From assembly GCA_036365455.1 (NCBI GenBank), contig JAWQUS010000027.1, forward strand, positions 13,938,501 through 14,002,500: a stretch of DNA of 64,000 nt, written 5' to 3'. Numbering within the stretch: the stretch's first letter is position 1; each line of letters starts with the position of its first letter. The translations under genes and the position numbers were made by a program. The stretch comes from Macrosoma leucophasiata. Lineage: Eukaryota; Arthropoda; Insecta; Lepidoptera; Hedylidae. The notes under the pieces are model-generated. The model was given only the letters and a program-made list of their open reading frames with translations, had not been told where the DNA came from and searched no databases. This document shows, in pieces, positions 14,101 through 25,196 of this stretch.

Positions 14101-15833
14101 TACATATTCATAAATGTAAATTAAACATGATTACAGCTATAATATTTAATAAGTTTTGTCATTTTCATTTAAGTAAAAAAGAAAAAGATAAAAGAAGTTT
14201 ATGAATATTGGGGGATTGTTGTGTTTTTACCTTGTCCTGTGTTTGCATCAATTAAGTGAATGGTGCTGGTGACTCTATGCACTAAACAGATTGGTGATAT
14301 TCCACCTAACTGTTGTGTGAGTTTTTTAGGTAGGCAAACAACACTATCTTTCGATAGGGGAACTATTTCAACACTAAATGTCAACTTGTAATTATAAATG
14401 TTACTGTGGATATCATGAGAAATAAGTTTTTTAGAATGTTGACTTTTAATTGGTAGCACTGATTGTATAAAATCTACCATTTTCCTTGCATGGTTCTCTG
14501 ATGAGTAAAAGAAATCCAAACCATCTGAAAAATACAATGTTATTTCAGTATCATTCTGCTATCACTATTAGTGAAATTATATAAAAATTTTGTTATCAGG
14601 ACTCAGAAAAGCAATTTCTTTTGATTCTTTGAGTTGAAAAAGGTAGTGTAAGGGTTTTTAAAACCAACCAAAACCAAACTTAAAAAGCCTTTCAAGGGTA
14701 AGCAGTTCCAGGCCCTGGTTGAAACATATAACATACCATGATTTGGTTTTATGCCCAGTGTATTTGCATGGGCTTTGTGTTTAAGAATTAATTGTTCCAA
14801 ATAATAAAATGTCTTTCTGTTATTTGCACGTTGCCGGACCTGCACCAGAGCACGCCAATAGTTCTGTGCTTCAGACCGGTGACAGGCATCACACATCTGA
14901 TGTTGGATCACAAATTCTACAATAAATGTCTGTTGAAGAACAGCACCACCCATAACTTCACCCTGTACTGTCAATTTTACCTTAAATCATAGAATGAAAA
15001 ATTATTAATTTAATTTATTAATTAATTCAAATAAGATGGAATAACAAACCATAATTAAAGCTCTTATACGTAACTTTTAATTCCTGCCTGTAATTTCATA
15101 AAAAATTAAATAAAACAGATACCTATGAATAATTTGCAATTTGGGGTCAGGAGACTATGGAGACTTAAACATAACAACAATATTTTAATTTTAAGTTTAT
15201 CATTTTATTTATACCAAACCATTATAAATTATTATAGATAGTGCTTAAATAGATAATAATTAAGGATGGCTTTACATCCAATTAAATTAAAAAGAAATAA
15301 TTATACCTTAATCCTCTTTGAATGAGGCTCTGTCCAAGCAAATCCTGCATCTACCAATTTCACACGGTTCAAACCTTTCAATCGTTTCAAACACAGAGCA
15401 AGTAGTTCCCGAGACTCCAGAGCACAGACTATCCATTCAGCTGGAGGTTGTAGGTACCTGTTGAATTATTACACAATCCTATGAAGAAATTTTATTTGTT
15501 TTATTCTTGGCAGTTTACATATCAATTAGACAAATTATTACCTTTCACATCCCCTACAAAAGAAGAGAGTTCCTTGTTTTGGGATGCCGTCTGTTATATC
15601 GACATGAGCGCGTAGGCATGCAACACACATATTAGATGGATTAGCCTCTATAGGCACTGCACATTGACAGCATAATCTAAAAATAAATAGAAATATATTT
15701 ATGGTGCCATGTCCTATTTTCTTTCCAATGTTTAGTTTATCAGATTTCACGACATAAATATTGTAAATAAATCTAATACTCACATGCGTGTACTGTTTGA
15801 AAGTAAAGTATCATCAGTTGGTTTAAACTCCAT
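3823..15833 (-). CDS. Nmd3: NMD3, 60S ribosomal subunit nuclear export adaptor (nine exons)
   Basis: NMD3 binds the nascent 60S subunit and recruits the exportin CRM1 to move it out of the nucleus. Exons, in coding order: 15784-15833, 15542-15676, 15307-15457, 14737-14980, 14231-14524, 13763-13872, 13531-13688, 5955-6137, 3823-4009. All junctions are GT-AG with compatible phases, giving about 503 aa, the usual length. Exon 2 has the zinc-binding cysteines (CCQC, CVAC, CRGC). Exon 3 has QPPAEWIVCALESRELLAL. Exon 4 has MCDACHRSEAQNYWRA. Exon 5 has DGLDFFYSSENHARKMVDF. The C-terminus is acidic (FLDDLEEDP) and ends with a leucine-rich LAEMLDDLNI that fits the family's export signal. The ATG is the first in exon 1. 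Intron 7 is 7.4 kb and full of transposons; intron 8 holds a SINE. ATP synthase beta lies divergently upstream. Confidence 0.95.
4156..4478 (+). repeat. Complete tRNA-headed SINE with target duplication
   Basis: It begins GCCTCGGTAGCCTAGTGG (A-box-like) followed by the B box GGTTCGATTCC, and ends in a run of about 18 T. It is flanked by a 12-bp direct repeat TTTAACTTAACT at 4144-4155 and 4479-4490. It lies in NMD3 intron 8. A T-rich tail on the same strand as the tRNA head is unusual. Confidence 0.85.
4580..4712 (+). repeat. SINE-like family, 3' fragment
   Basis: Matches the 3' half of the 1829-2126 repeat (AACGCATCTGCATTTTGACC, TATAGGCTGCAGTCATCAC). It is in NMD3 intron 8. Confidence 0.7.
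4713..5815. other. NMD3 intron 8 remainder
   Basis: AT-rich intronic sequence. No further gene or element recognised. Confidence 0.4.
5816..5841 (+). repeat. Possible Helitron-type 3' end remnant
   Basis: Contains ACGTTTGCTGGGTCAGCTAGT, ending in CTAGT. This resembles the 3' ends of repeats common in Lepidoptera. No 5' partner was identified. Confidence 0.35.
6242..7026 (+). mobile_element. GC-rich retroposon with 11-bp target duplication and A tail
   Basis: A 763-bp GC-rich island in an AT-rich intron. It is flanked by TCACGTTATAG at 6242-6252 and 7016-7026. It starts with a run of C and ends TTTTACCCTG followed by poly(A), so it entered by target-primed reverse transcription on the plus strand. 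Inside are two diverged copies of a segment containing CCTGCACCCTATCCCCAG (near 6409 and 6505) and a 31-bp perfect hairpin. The overlapping 60-140 aa open frames reflect GC content rather than a recognised protein. It may be the 3' end of a LINE or a full-length non-autonomous element. It lies in NMD3 intron 7. Confidence 0.8.
6766..6831. repeat. Perfect 31-bp inverted repeat, 4-nt loop
   Basis: Arms 6766-6796 and 6801-6831 are exact reverse complements around the loop TTTC. They lie inside the GC-rich retroposon. Confidence 0.95.
7125..8401 (+). mobile_element. mariner copy 1
   Basis: Terminal inverted repeats of about 28 bp (GGTTGGGGAAAAAGTC at the left, its complement with one gap or mismatch at the right) are flanked by TA duplications at 7123-7124 and 8402-8403. 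Length is 1277 bp, usual for the superfamily. It lies in NMD3 intron 7. Confidence 0.95.
7307..8325 (+). pseudogene. mariner transposase, frameshifted (copy 1)
   Basis: The N-terminal helix-turn-helix part (start MSESNEEIRYILKFYFKKGK) is open to 7666. A one-base loss in the A-run near 7630 shifts the frame. The middle part (TGDEKWITYDKK) resumes to about 7860, then a second indel near 7862 in a GT-rich stretch shifts it again. The C-terminal part has HDNARPH and PYSPDLAPSDF. The catalytic DD34D residues can all be seen but not in one frame, so the copy is dead. Confidence 0.93.
8470..8790. repeat. Left arm of 320-bp imperfect inverted repeat
   Basis: The reverse complement of 11830-12152 with scattered differences. 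Landmarks are AGAAACCGCCTCGTCTATTG and TTGCCAGACACCCTCAC. The two arms enclose about 3 kb of mixed repeats. Confidence 0.85.
9089..9168. repeat. Helitron-end-like short repeat
   Basis: Two opposed copies of a motif of the type ACTAGCTGCGCCCACGACTT and GCGAAGTCGCGGGCACA. The same arrangement recurs at 60918-61011. The motif resembles the hairpin and CTAGT end of lepidopteran Helitrons; the assignment is tentative. Confidence 0.45.
9358..10425 (+). mobile_element. Degenerate LINE (endonuclease-RT type), 5' truncated
   Basis: Reverse transcriptase remnants are visible: GVRQGCMCSSRLF, then LLYADDAVIVSS (the YADD active site), then VYLGSAFSEDGRYTTDIERR and the C-terminal LRKICGVSLTDRVRNEDV. Stops and frame changes break it. 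It ends in an (ATAC)-type tail at about 10425. The same family recurs at 33671-34253 (minus strand) and, as a 45-bp scrap, at 60868-60913. I would place it near the RTE clade. Confidence 0.85.
9951..10010. repeat. 28-bp inverted duplication inside the LINE, 4-nt loop
   Basis: Arms 9951-9978 and 9983-10010 match with one mismatch around GTTT. The sister LINE copy at 33671-34253 has only the left arm and then reads straight on to GCGGTCGAGATGAG, so the right arm is an insertion copied from the left one. Confidence 0.95.
10563..11203 (+). mobile_element. Non-autonomous repeat bounded by GGTTCCGTA motifs, second copy
   Basis: Begins ACCGGTCAAGTGCATGTCGG and ends TACGGAACCCTAAAAA. It is the opposite-orientation relative of 2514-3124 and contains a (GACA)n tract at about 11118-11155. 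Confidence 0.75.
11480..11676 (-). repeat. tRNA-derived SINE, second type
   Basis: On the minus strand it has CTTAGCCCAACGG followed by a B-box-like GGTTCGATCTCC, then a non-tRNA body ending in simple GTGT-rich sequence. It differs from the SINE at 4156. Confidence 0.65.
11830..12152. repeat. Right arm of 320-bp imperfect inverted repeat
   Basis: Partner of 8470-8790. The sequence that follows (GGAGATCAGCCAAAATGG, 12153 on) recurs at 38078-38140. Confidence 0.85.
12153..13112. other. NMD3 intron 7 spacer
   Basis: AT-rich. It contains a 26-bp perfect palindrome at 12225-12250 and an AATGACGTGA inverted pair near 12620. No gene was recognised. Confidence 0.45.
13113..13262 (+). repeat. SINE-like family, partial and diverged
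   Basis: Retains ACTTAACATCCATGTGAACT and TGCCACCTACGTTAT. It lies just upstream (in genome order) of NMD3 exon 7. Confidence 0.55.
13966..14006. repeat. Perfect 20-bp inverted repeat with 1-nt centre
   Basis: Arms AGATCAATACACGAAAGTTT and its complement surround a single T. It lies in the short NMD3 intron between exons 5 and 6. Confidence 0.95.
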
Positions 15834-16003
15834 AATTAAAACCTTTCTAAGGTAAGGGCTACACAAATTGAAGTACACGAAGCCGAGATTATGCAGGTCA
15901 AGGCGGTTTTGGTAACTTGCAATTAAACTAAACTCAAATAAATTTATGAGGACTAGTCCTACCTAACCTCAAAACATGGCACACTTTGATACCTTTGACA
16001 TTT

Positions 16004-16864
16004 GACAGTTTTTTTTTTTTAAGTTATGGCGTCGCTATTACGCATATTGCCAGTGTCAAGTAAAACGATATTTCGTATTTATTTAAGCAGCGTCAAAGTT
16101 AATATCAAGTATAATATGTAAGTATCAAGTATATAAGTTATCAAGTATAATATATCAGTCAAGTGAGTTACAGTCAAGTTAAGTCGAGTAAAGCGATGGC
16201 TACTTTACCAGAACATTTACAATGAAGTTTTGGAGGCAACCTGAAAGGTCGTGTTTTCGCACTGTTATTCTATTTCACTATACACGGGCACTGTAATAAA
16301 CCTATATCAAACAAAATGCCACCAACTTTATTCAATATAACTTAAAAATACACCAAGAAAATAAAATAAAATAAGAGCACCATACGCCTCTTTCAAGGTT
16401 CCCGCCAAAACTCATTTGACAGTTTTAACACCATTTTTTTTTTTTTTTTTGTTATTATGGCATCGCTATTACGCATATTGCCAGTGTCAAGTAAAACGAT
16501 ATTTCATATTTATTTAAGCAGCGTAAAAGTTAGTATAATATAGTCATCAAGTATAATATGTAAGTATCAAGTTTATAAGTTATCAAGTATAATATGTCAG
16601 TCAAGTGAGTTACAATCAAGTTAATCGAGTAAAGCGATGGCTACTTTACCAGAACATTTACAATAAAGTTTTGGAGGCAACCTGAAAGGTCGTGTTTTCG
16701 CACTGTTATTCTATTTCACTGTACACGGGCACTGTAATAAACCTATATCAAACAAAATGCCACCAATTTTATTCAATATAACTTAAAAATACACCAAGAA
16801 AATGAAATAAAATAAGAGCACCATACGCCTCTTTCAAGGTTCCCGCCAAAACTTTCTTAACACC
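16004..16864. repeat. 431-bp tandem duplication
   Basis: Two head-to-tail copies. The landmark CGCATATTGCCAGTGTCAAG occurs at 16041 and 16472, and both copies share the T-run start, TTTTGGAGGCAACCTGAAAG and AAGGTTCCCGCCAAAACT. They differ by a few substitutions and a small indel. Confidence 0.93.
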
Positions 16865-16892
16865 ATTTAACACTGACTTTGGTCCAGTCCAG

Positions 16893-17271
16893 TAGTGTTG
16901 TTGCAATAGTAATAGTCTGTCGATAGTATTGTTATCTATCGTTACCTCGAAAATATGAAAAAACAGTCACACTATCGACCCTTGAGGATACTATCGATTG
17001 TAAAAAAATAAGCAATACTATTGTCAAAGATCAATAGTATCGATAGTATTGTTATAAACACTATTAATACTATCGATAGTATCGTGTTAAAAAATACTAT
17101 CGTACTTCAATAGTATCGATATTATTGGCAAAATTCAATACTGTCCCCTAAATTCCAATATCGATAGTATCGTCAAGGGTCGATAGTGTGACTGTTTTTT
17201 CATATTTTCGATAGGACTATCGCGCTATCGACTGTTTTTCGAGGTCAACTATCGATACTTTAGCAACACTA
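16893..17271. mobile_element. Foldback hAT-type MITE rich in TATCGATA
   Basis: Ends read TAGTGTTG and CAACACTA, with an 8-bp duplication CAGTCCAG at 16885-16892 and 17272-17279. The TAGNG-type end and 8-bp duplication fit hAT elements. Internal arms around 16948-16999 and 17160-17215 are near-perfect inverted copies (GAAAATATGAAAAAACAGTC). It has no coding capacity. Confidence 0.85.
17038..17257. promoter_or_regulatory. Cluster of five TATCGATA (DRE) octamers
   Basis: Exact octamers lie at 17038-17045, 17071-17078, 17114-17121, 17159-17166 and 17250-17257. TATCGATA is the site bound by DREF, and CGATA by BEAF-32, in Drosophila. All five are supplied by the MITE, 420-640 bp upstream of the ATP synthase beta start codon. 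Function here is inferred. Confidence 0.5.
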
Positions 17272-17650
17272 CAGTCCAGCAGTCAACTTGACATTTTATC
17301 ACAGTAAAGATCAGCTGACGTCAATTCCGACTCTATCTTCGAAATTTCGAAATGGCAACAATTATCACAAAATTAAAGTACTATAATAGACACTAGTAAA
17401 CATGTACTGTACTGTCCTATTAGAATTACTAAAATGACCAACCTGTGCTTTATATATAATCATACAACCCAAGACTACCCAAGAGATCGTAAATTGCCAA
17501 ATTGCCATAGACAATTTTTAATTATGGCAAGTTGAATGCAAGAAACGTATCAAACGGAAGTAAAAAAAAAAGAAAAAAGTTCACTATTCCTCTTACGTAA
17601 ACCTAGAAAGGTGCCGATTTTTCCAAAAGAAGAACTTTACGAATAAATAG

Positions 17651-19225
<1,575 letters not shown>

Positions 19226-19305
19226 TTTCCATTCTATTTAGATTTATTCAAACTAGATTTAATAGGAATCACTGCATGTCTATTTATTGAATTATGTCAT
19301 TCTAC

Positions 19306-19311
19306 AATAAA
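19306..19311 (+). terminator. ATP synthase beta poly(A) signal AATAAA
   Basis: Canonical hexamer about 80 nt after the stop codon. Confidence 0.75.
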
Positions 19312-20285
19312 AACTGCCAAGAATATGGATGCCATATGAAAGAAAATACCAGTAATGAAAATGCAATAAGTGCAATGTATGTTACATGAATAATATATTA
19401 TGTCATTTCTACTGTATGAATCATTTTGGGAAAATTTAGGAATGGACTCAAATTAAAACCACTTAAAATTATGTTGATCTGTTTCATTGAAGATACCCAT
19501 TCTATAAATGTTTGTACTTATCTGTACACACACACACACATCATTCAACTTTAAAAATCCTTACACCCATATTCTGTAGAGACAAGGAGATGAAAACTAA
19601 GTAAGGTATGTCCTTGCCTTAACAAATTTCAAGATTTTATATATAAATGAGAAAATACTGAGAATTGTCTGAGTATTAAACTTAGTTATGTAAATATAAG
19701 TAATAGTAATATGTACAATACACACATTGTACAAATGTTACATATCTTCCCACGTAAAGTTTTCTAGTTCGCTGTAATGGTAAACCCTAGTGAGAGTGGG
19801 CCTTACTCTATTAATTAAGCTAAGAGACTTCTTACAATAGAATTGTACGTCAATAGGAGAGAATGAATATGCCTTGATCGTCTCGCTTGGGAAGCGGATT
19901 GGCGATCGTAGTGACTAAAATTTACGACCAGACGTTGCCCATGTTCATCCTGCGTAATTGCATGTACTTACCTACCGGCCCTATTCAAATGGTTTGACTA
20001 TTGACTACAGTAGTTCGGTTGACGTACTCACTCTACTTATGAGCAGTGGGGTCGTCATGTCCCGACGCTAAAGTTTAACGTCGATAGTACCTACATCAAT
20101 GTAATGACTCCTCTAGATAAGTGTAAAGGTCATAATTATTCAGAACTGAGCATAGTCTATCTCCCTAGCATAGTGGTAGCAGCAGATAGCAGGCCACTAG
20201 GGGTTAGAAGGTACCTTAGAACTATTGGCTGGCATTTTTCCACGTTTCGGATAATTCTCAGTGCCGTATGGAGTTTGGCGGCAGA
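19312..20285. other. Spacer downstream of ATP synthase beta
   Basis: Contains a short (CA)n run near 19528. No gene or clear element was seen. Confidence 0.45.
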
Positions 20286-20343
20286 TTAGGTAATGCGGTG
20301 GTGCCTACGCCCTCGAGTCCCTACACTGGAACTACCACCAGTT
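20286..20343 (-). repeat. SINE-like family, head fragment
   Basis: Matches the head of the common SINE-like family in reverse (GGTAATGCGGTGGTGCCTAC and a terminal ACCACCAGTT). Confidence 0.6.
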
Positions 20344-21116
20344 AAAATACCCCTACCAGGGTGTCCACATTCTGGAAAGTCAGGGAAGCTCATGGTGGTC
20401 AGGGAAAGTCAGTGAAATCGAAGGGATAACTGGAAAGTCAGGGAAAATTTAGATTTGTTGTTACAATTTTTTCCCAGTGATTTTAAAATAAGGGAACTAA
20501 TTTTATGCTCTGGTCTAGTCTAATTCTTAATCCAGACCATAGTAGCATTTTTTCAGGTTTAGAGTAATCTATCGTATGTTACGATTTTTTCGTCATAATT
20601 AGACAACTCCTTTTTAATTTGAAACAATAAAAATATTTAGCACAATGAATAAAGATTTCTTTCATAGAGTGAACTATTGTGACTGTGTAATCGGATTAAT
20701 TACATGTTCCTTTTTTAACCGACTTCAAAAAAAGGAGGAGGTTTTCAATTCGTCCGGATCATTTCAAGATTGGAGAGAATTATGATTTCTTTTGTCATAA
20801 CTAGGTTATTCCGTTTTAATTTTTATTTTCTAACAGATCTTTCCTTTTCCTAACGTGAGAATATAATATACCTTTACAGTGTTAAAATGAGTGCTTAACA
20901 GTGTTTGTGTAACGTAGTTTGAAATTTTATTAATGGCTAAGTGATAACGCAGAAGATGATCCAGGATTAGCATATTGTAAAGTATGCTGCAAGTCCTTCA
21001 AATTCAGTAGATCTAATTTTTTCAAAGTTTATAAACCATTTTTTTAAGTAAGGCAGAGGCGCCTCTTGGTATTTTTAGTAAAGGTTAAAAAAAACATCTA
21101 TTTCTTTTCTCATTTC
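20344..21116. other. Spacer with scraps of common repeats
   Basis: Near 20720 it has TTAACCGACTTCAAAAAAAG followed by GAGGAGGTTTTCAATTCGTC, a motif frequent in Lepidoptera (also near 2470 and, reversed, near 29490). Repeated GGAAAGTCAGGGAA occurs at about 20375-20450. No gene is supportable. Confidence 0.4.
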
Positions 21117-21743
21117 ATTTTAAATATTTCGGAGGATATTAGGACGTCCACTGCTGAACATAGGCCTCCCCCAATGACCTCCATGCCGACCGATCGGAAG
21201 CGACGTGCATCCAGCGGGTACCTGCAGCTTTGACTAGGTCGTCGGTCCATCTTGCAGGTGGACGTCCTACGCTGCGCTTGCCGATACTCGAGGTCTCCAC
21301 TCGAGAACCTTTCTGCCCCTGAGCGGCTATCAGTTCTCCGAGCTTGGATGTCTGCTTGGCTATCTCAGCGACTTTCGTTCGCCTACGGATTACTTCATTT
21401 CTGATTCGATCCAGTAAAAAAACGCCGAGCATAGCCCTCTCCATTGACCGCTGAGTGACTTGGAGCTTTCGTACGAGACCCATAGTGAGAGACCACGTCT
21501 CGGCACCGTAGGTCATCACCGGTAAAACGCACTGATTAAAGACTTTCGACTTAGGACTGCGGGATGTTTGACGAGAAAACGCTCCTTAACTTCCCGAACG
21601 CTGCCCAGCCGAGTTGGATTCGGCGAATGACCTCTTTCTCGAAGTTCGACCTGCCTAGTTGTATGGTTTGTCCTAAATAGACATATTCGTCGACAACTAT
21701 GAGGATCGATTTTATTTTTAAATAAAAATGGAAAGAAAAATTT

Positions 21744-21818
21744 GACTTCAGGCGAGGCTCGAACTCGCGACCTACTGGGAATCTAGTCCAGCCGCTCTTC
21801 CAATTGAGCTACTGAAGC
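21744..21818 (-). tRNA. tRNA-like gene, array copy 1 (isotype undetermined)
   Basis: Cloverleaf: 7-bp acceptor stem GCTTCAG/CTGAAGT (one G-T pair), D stem GCTC/GAGC, T stem GCGAG/CTCGC with loop TTCGAGC, and a 5-bp anticodon stem GCTGG/CCAGT that leaves a 9-nt loop ACTAGATTC. A 4-bp-plus-mismatch stem with the 7-nt loop CTAGATT (AGA) is the alternative. A-box-like TAGCTCAATTGG and B-box-like AGTTCGAGCC are present, and a T5 terminator follows 3 nt after the 75th base. The long loop and absence of a standard isotype suggest a tRNA pseudogene or tRNA-derived unit. Confidence 0.55.
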
Positions 21819-22050
21819 CCTGCCCGATTTGTCAAATCTTTCCTTCACATCTATTGCATTGCTTTATGGTAGCAGTAGCGCCATCTATTACCAACTATGC
21901 TAGTTAGGCAACCGATATAATAGACTTTTCAGTTTATTGAATATCGTAAAGAAGTCGCTTTTACCCTTAATAATTGTTTGATATTATTTCGCATTAACAC
22001 ATGCTTGTGAAATATATTTTATTTTTAAATAAAAATGGAAAGAAAAATTT

Positions 22051-22125
22051 GACTTCAGGCGAGGCTCGAACTCGCGACCTACTGGGAATCTAGTCCAGCC
22101 GCTCTTCCAATTGAGCTACTGAAGC
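22051..22125 (-). tRNA. tRNA-like gene, array copy 2
   Basis: Same sequence as copy 1, 307 bp further on. Confidence 0.55.
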
Positions 22126-22357
22126 CCTGCCCGATTTGTCAAATCTTTCCTTCACATCTATTGCATTGCTTTATGGTAGCAGTAGCGCCATCTATTACCA
22201 ACTATGCTAGTTAGGCAACCGATATAATAGACTTTTCAGTTTATTGAATATCGTAAAGAAGTCGCTTTTACCCTTAATAATTGTTTGATATTATTTCGCA
22301 TTAACACATGCTTGTGAAATATATTTTATTTTTAAATAAAAATGGAAAGAAAAATTT

Positions 22358-22432
22358 GACTTCAGGCGAGGCTCGAACTCGCGACCTACTGGGGATCTAG
22401 TCCAGCCGCTCTTCCAATTGAGCTACTGAAGC
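22358..22432 (-). tRNA. tRNA-like gene, array copy 3 (one substitution)
   Basis: Differs from the others at 22394. On the RNA strand this is T to C at the 3' edge of the anticodon loop. Confidence 0.55.
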
Positions 22433-22664
22433 CCTGCCCGATTTGTCAAATCTTTCCTTCACATCTATTGCATTGCTTTATGGTAGCAGTAGCGCCATCT
22501 ATTACCAACTATGCTAGTTAGGCAACCGATATAATAGACTTTTCAGTTTATTGAATATCGTAAAGAAGTCGCTTTTACCCTTAATAATTGTTTGATATTA
22601 TTTCGCATTAACACATGCTTGTGAAATATATTTTATTTTTAAATAAAAATGGAAAGAAAAATTT

Positions 22665-22739
22665 GACTTCAGGCGAGGCTCGAACTCGCGACCTACTGGG
22701 AATCTAGTCCAGCCGCTCTTCCAATTGAGCTACTGAAGC
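22665..22739 (-). tRNA. tRNA-like gene, array copy 4
   Basis: Same sequence as copy 1. Confidence 0.55.
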
Positions 22740-22971
22740 CCTGCCCGATTTGTCAAATCTTTCCTTCACATCTATTGCATTGCTTTATGGTAGCAGTAGC
22801 GCCATCTATTACCAACTATGCTAGTTAGGCAACCGATATAATAGACTTTTCAGTTTATTGAATATCGTAAAGAAGTCGCTTTTACCCTTAATAATTGTTT
22901 GATATTATTTCGCATTAACACATGCTTGTGAAATATATTTTATTTTTAAATAAAAATGGAAAGAAAAATTT

Positions 22972-23046
22972 GACTTCAGGCGAGGCTCGAACTCGCGACC
23001 TACTGGGAATCTAGTCCAGCCGCTCTTCCAATTGAGCTACTGAAGC
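22972..23046 (-). tRNA. tRNA-like gene, array copy 5, last of the minus arm
   Basis: Same sequence as copy 1. Its spacer is cut at 23122, where the array turns round. Confidence 0.55.
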
Positions 23047-23279
23047 CCTGCCCGATTTGTCAAATCTTTCCTTCACATCTATTGCATTGCTTTATGGTAG
23101 CAGTAGCGCCATCTATTACCACAATTATTAAGGGTAAAAGCGACTTCTTTACGATATTCAATAAACTGAAAAGTCTATTATATCGGTTGCCTAACTAGCA
23201 TAGTTGGTAATAGATGGCGCTACTGCTACCATAAAGCAATGCAATAGATGTGAAGGAAAGATTTGACAAATCGGGCAGG

Positions 23280-23354
23280 GCTTCAGTAGCTCAATTGGAA
23301 GAGCGGCTGGACTAGATTCCCAGTAGGTCGCGAGTTCGAGCCTCGCCTGAAGTC
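23280..23354 (+). tRNA. tRNA-like gene, array copy 6, first of the plus arm
   Basis: Exact reverse-complement arrangement of copy 1. The T5 terminator is at 23358-23362. Confidence 0.55.
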
Positions 23355-23586
23355 AAATTTTTCTTTCCATTTTTATTTAAAAATAAAATATATTTCACAA
23401 GCATGTGTTAATGCGAAATAATATCAAACAATTATTAAGGGTAAAAGCGACTTCTTTACGATATTCAATAAACTGAAAAGTCTATTATATCGGTTGCCTA
23501 ACTAGCATAGTTGGTAATAGATGGCGCTACTGCTACCATAAAGCAATGCAATAGATGTGAAGGAAAGATTTGACAAATCGGGCAGG

Positions 23587-23661
23587 GCTTCAGTAGCTCA
23601 ATTGGAAGAGCGGCTGGACTAGATTCCCAGTAGGTCGCGAGTTCGAGCCTCGCCTGAAGTC
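23587..23661 (+). tRNA. tRNA-like gene, array copy 7
   Basis: Identical to copy 6. Confidence 0.55.
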
Positions 23662-23893
23662 AAATTTTTCTTTCCATTTTTATTTAAAAATAAAATATAT
23701 TTCACAAGCATGTGTTAATGCGAAATAATATCAAACAATTATTAAGGGTAAAAGCGACTTCTTTACGATATTCAATAAACTGAAAAGTCTATTATATCGG
23801 TTGCCTAACTAGCATAGTTGGTAATAGATGGCGCTACTGCTACCATAAAGCAATGCAATAGATGTGAAGGAAAGATTTGACAAATCGGGCAGG

Positions 23894-23968
23894 GCTTCAG
23901 TAGCTCAATTGGAAGAGCGGCTGGACTAGATTCCCAGTAGGTCGCGAGTTCGAGCCTCGCCTGAAGTC
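23894..23968 (+). tRNA. tRNA-like gene, array copy 8
   Basis: Identical to copy 6. Confidence 0.55.
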
Positions 23969-24200
23969 AAATTTTTCTTTCCATTTTTATTTAAAAATAA
24001 AATATATTTCACAAGCATGTGTTAATGCGAAATAATATCAAACAATTATTAAGGGTAAAAGCGACTTCTTTACGATATTCAATAAACTGAAAAGTCTATT
24101 ATATCGGTTGCCTAACTAGCATAGTTGGTAATAGATGGCGCTACTGCTACCATAAAGCAATGCAATAGATGTGAAGGAAAGATTTGACAAATCGGGCAGG

Positions 24201-24275
24201 GCTTCAGTAGCTCAATTGGAAGAGCGGCTGGACTAGATTCCCAGTAGGTCGCGAGTTCGAGCCTCGCCTGAAGTC
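24201..24275 (+). tRNA. tRNA-like gene, array copy 9
   Basis: Identical to copy 6. Confidence 0.55.
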
Positions 24276-24507
24276 AAATTTTTCTTTCCATTTTTATTTA
24301 AAAATAAAATATATTTCACAAGCATGTGTTAATGCGAAATAATATCAAACAATTATTAAGGGTAAAAGCGACTTCTTTACGATATTCAATAAACTGAAAA
24401 GTCTATTATATCGGTTGCCTAACTAGCATAGTTGGTAATAGATGGCGCTACTGCTACCATAAAGCAATGCAATAGATGTGAAGGAAAGATTTGACAAATC
24501 GGGCAGG

Positions 24508-24582
24508 GCTTCAGTAGCTCAATTGGAAGAGCGGCTGGACTAGATTCCCAGTAGGTCGCGAGTTCGAGCCTCGCCTGAAGTC
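24508..24582 (+). tRNA. tRNA-like gene, array copy 10
   Basis: Identical to copy 6. Confidence 0.55.
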
Positions 24583-24814
24583 AAATTTTTCTTTCCATTT
24601 TTATTTAAAAATAAAATATATTTCACAAGCATGTGTTAATGCGAAATAATATCAAACAATTATTAAGGGTAAAAGCGACTTCTTTACGATATTCAATAAA
24701 CTGAAAAGTCTATTATATCGGTTGCCTAACTAGCATAGTTGGTAATAGATGGCGCTACTGCTACCATAAAGCAATGCAATAGATGTGAAGGAAAGATTTG
24801 ACAAATCGGGCAGG

Positions 24815-24889
24815 GCTTCAGTAGCTCAATTGGAAGAGCGGCTGGACTAGATTCCCAGTAGGTCGCGAGTTCGAGCCTCGCCTGAAGTC
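24815..24889 (+). tRNA. tRNA-like gene, array copy 11
   Basis: Identical to copy 6. Confidence 0.55.
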
Positions 24890-25121
24890 AAATTTTTCTT
24901 TCCATTTTTATTTAAAAATAAAATATATTTCACAAGCATGTGTTAATGCGAAATAATATCAAACAATTATTAAGGGTAAAAGCGACTTCTTTACGATATT
25001 CAATAAACTGAAAAGTCTATTATATCGGTTGCCTAACTAGCATAGTTGGTAATAGATGGCGCTACTGCTACCATAAAGCAATGCAATAGATGTGAAGGAA
25101 AGATTTGACAAATCGGGCAGG

Positions 25122-25196
25122 GCTTCAGTAGCTCAATTGGAAGAGCGGCTGGACTAGATTCCCAGTAGGTCGCGAGTTCGAGCCTCGCCTGAAGTC
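25122..25196 (+). tRNA. tRNA-like gene, array copy 12, last of the plus arm
   Basis: Identical to copy 6. Its spacer ends at CAAACAAT, next to the right target duplication. Confidence 0.55.

Noticed and set aside
16198..16226. Small frame MATLPEHLQ in both copies of the tandem duplication
   Set aside because: Nine codons then a stop; no support as a gene.
20880..21030. Possible zinc-finger-like fragment (DDPGLAYCKVCCKSFKF)
   Set aside because: Too short and with no partner His/Cys or flanking frame; could be chance or an old transposase scrap.
21744..25196. Twelve functional tRNA genes of one isotype
   Set aside because: Pol III signals are good, but the anticodon arm is irregular, so I listed them as tRNA-like with moderate confidence.
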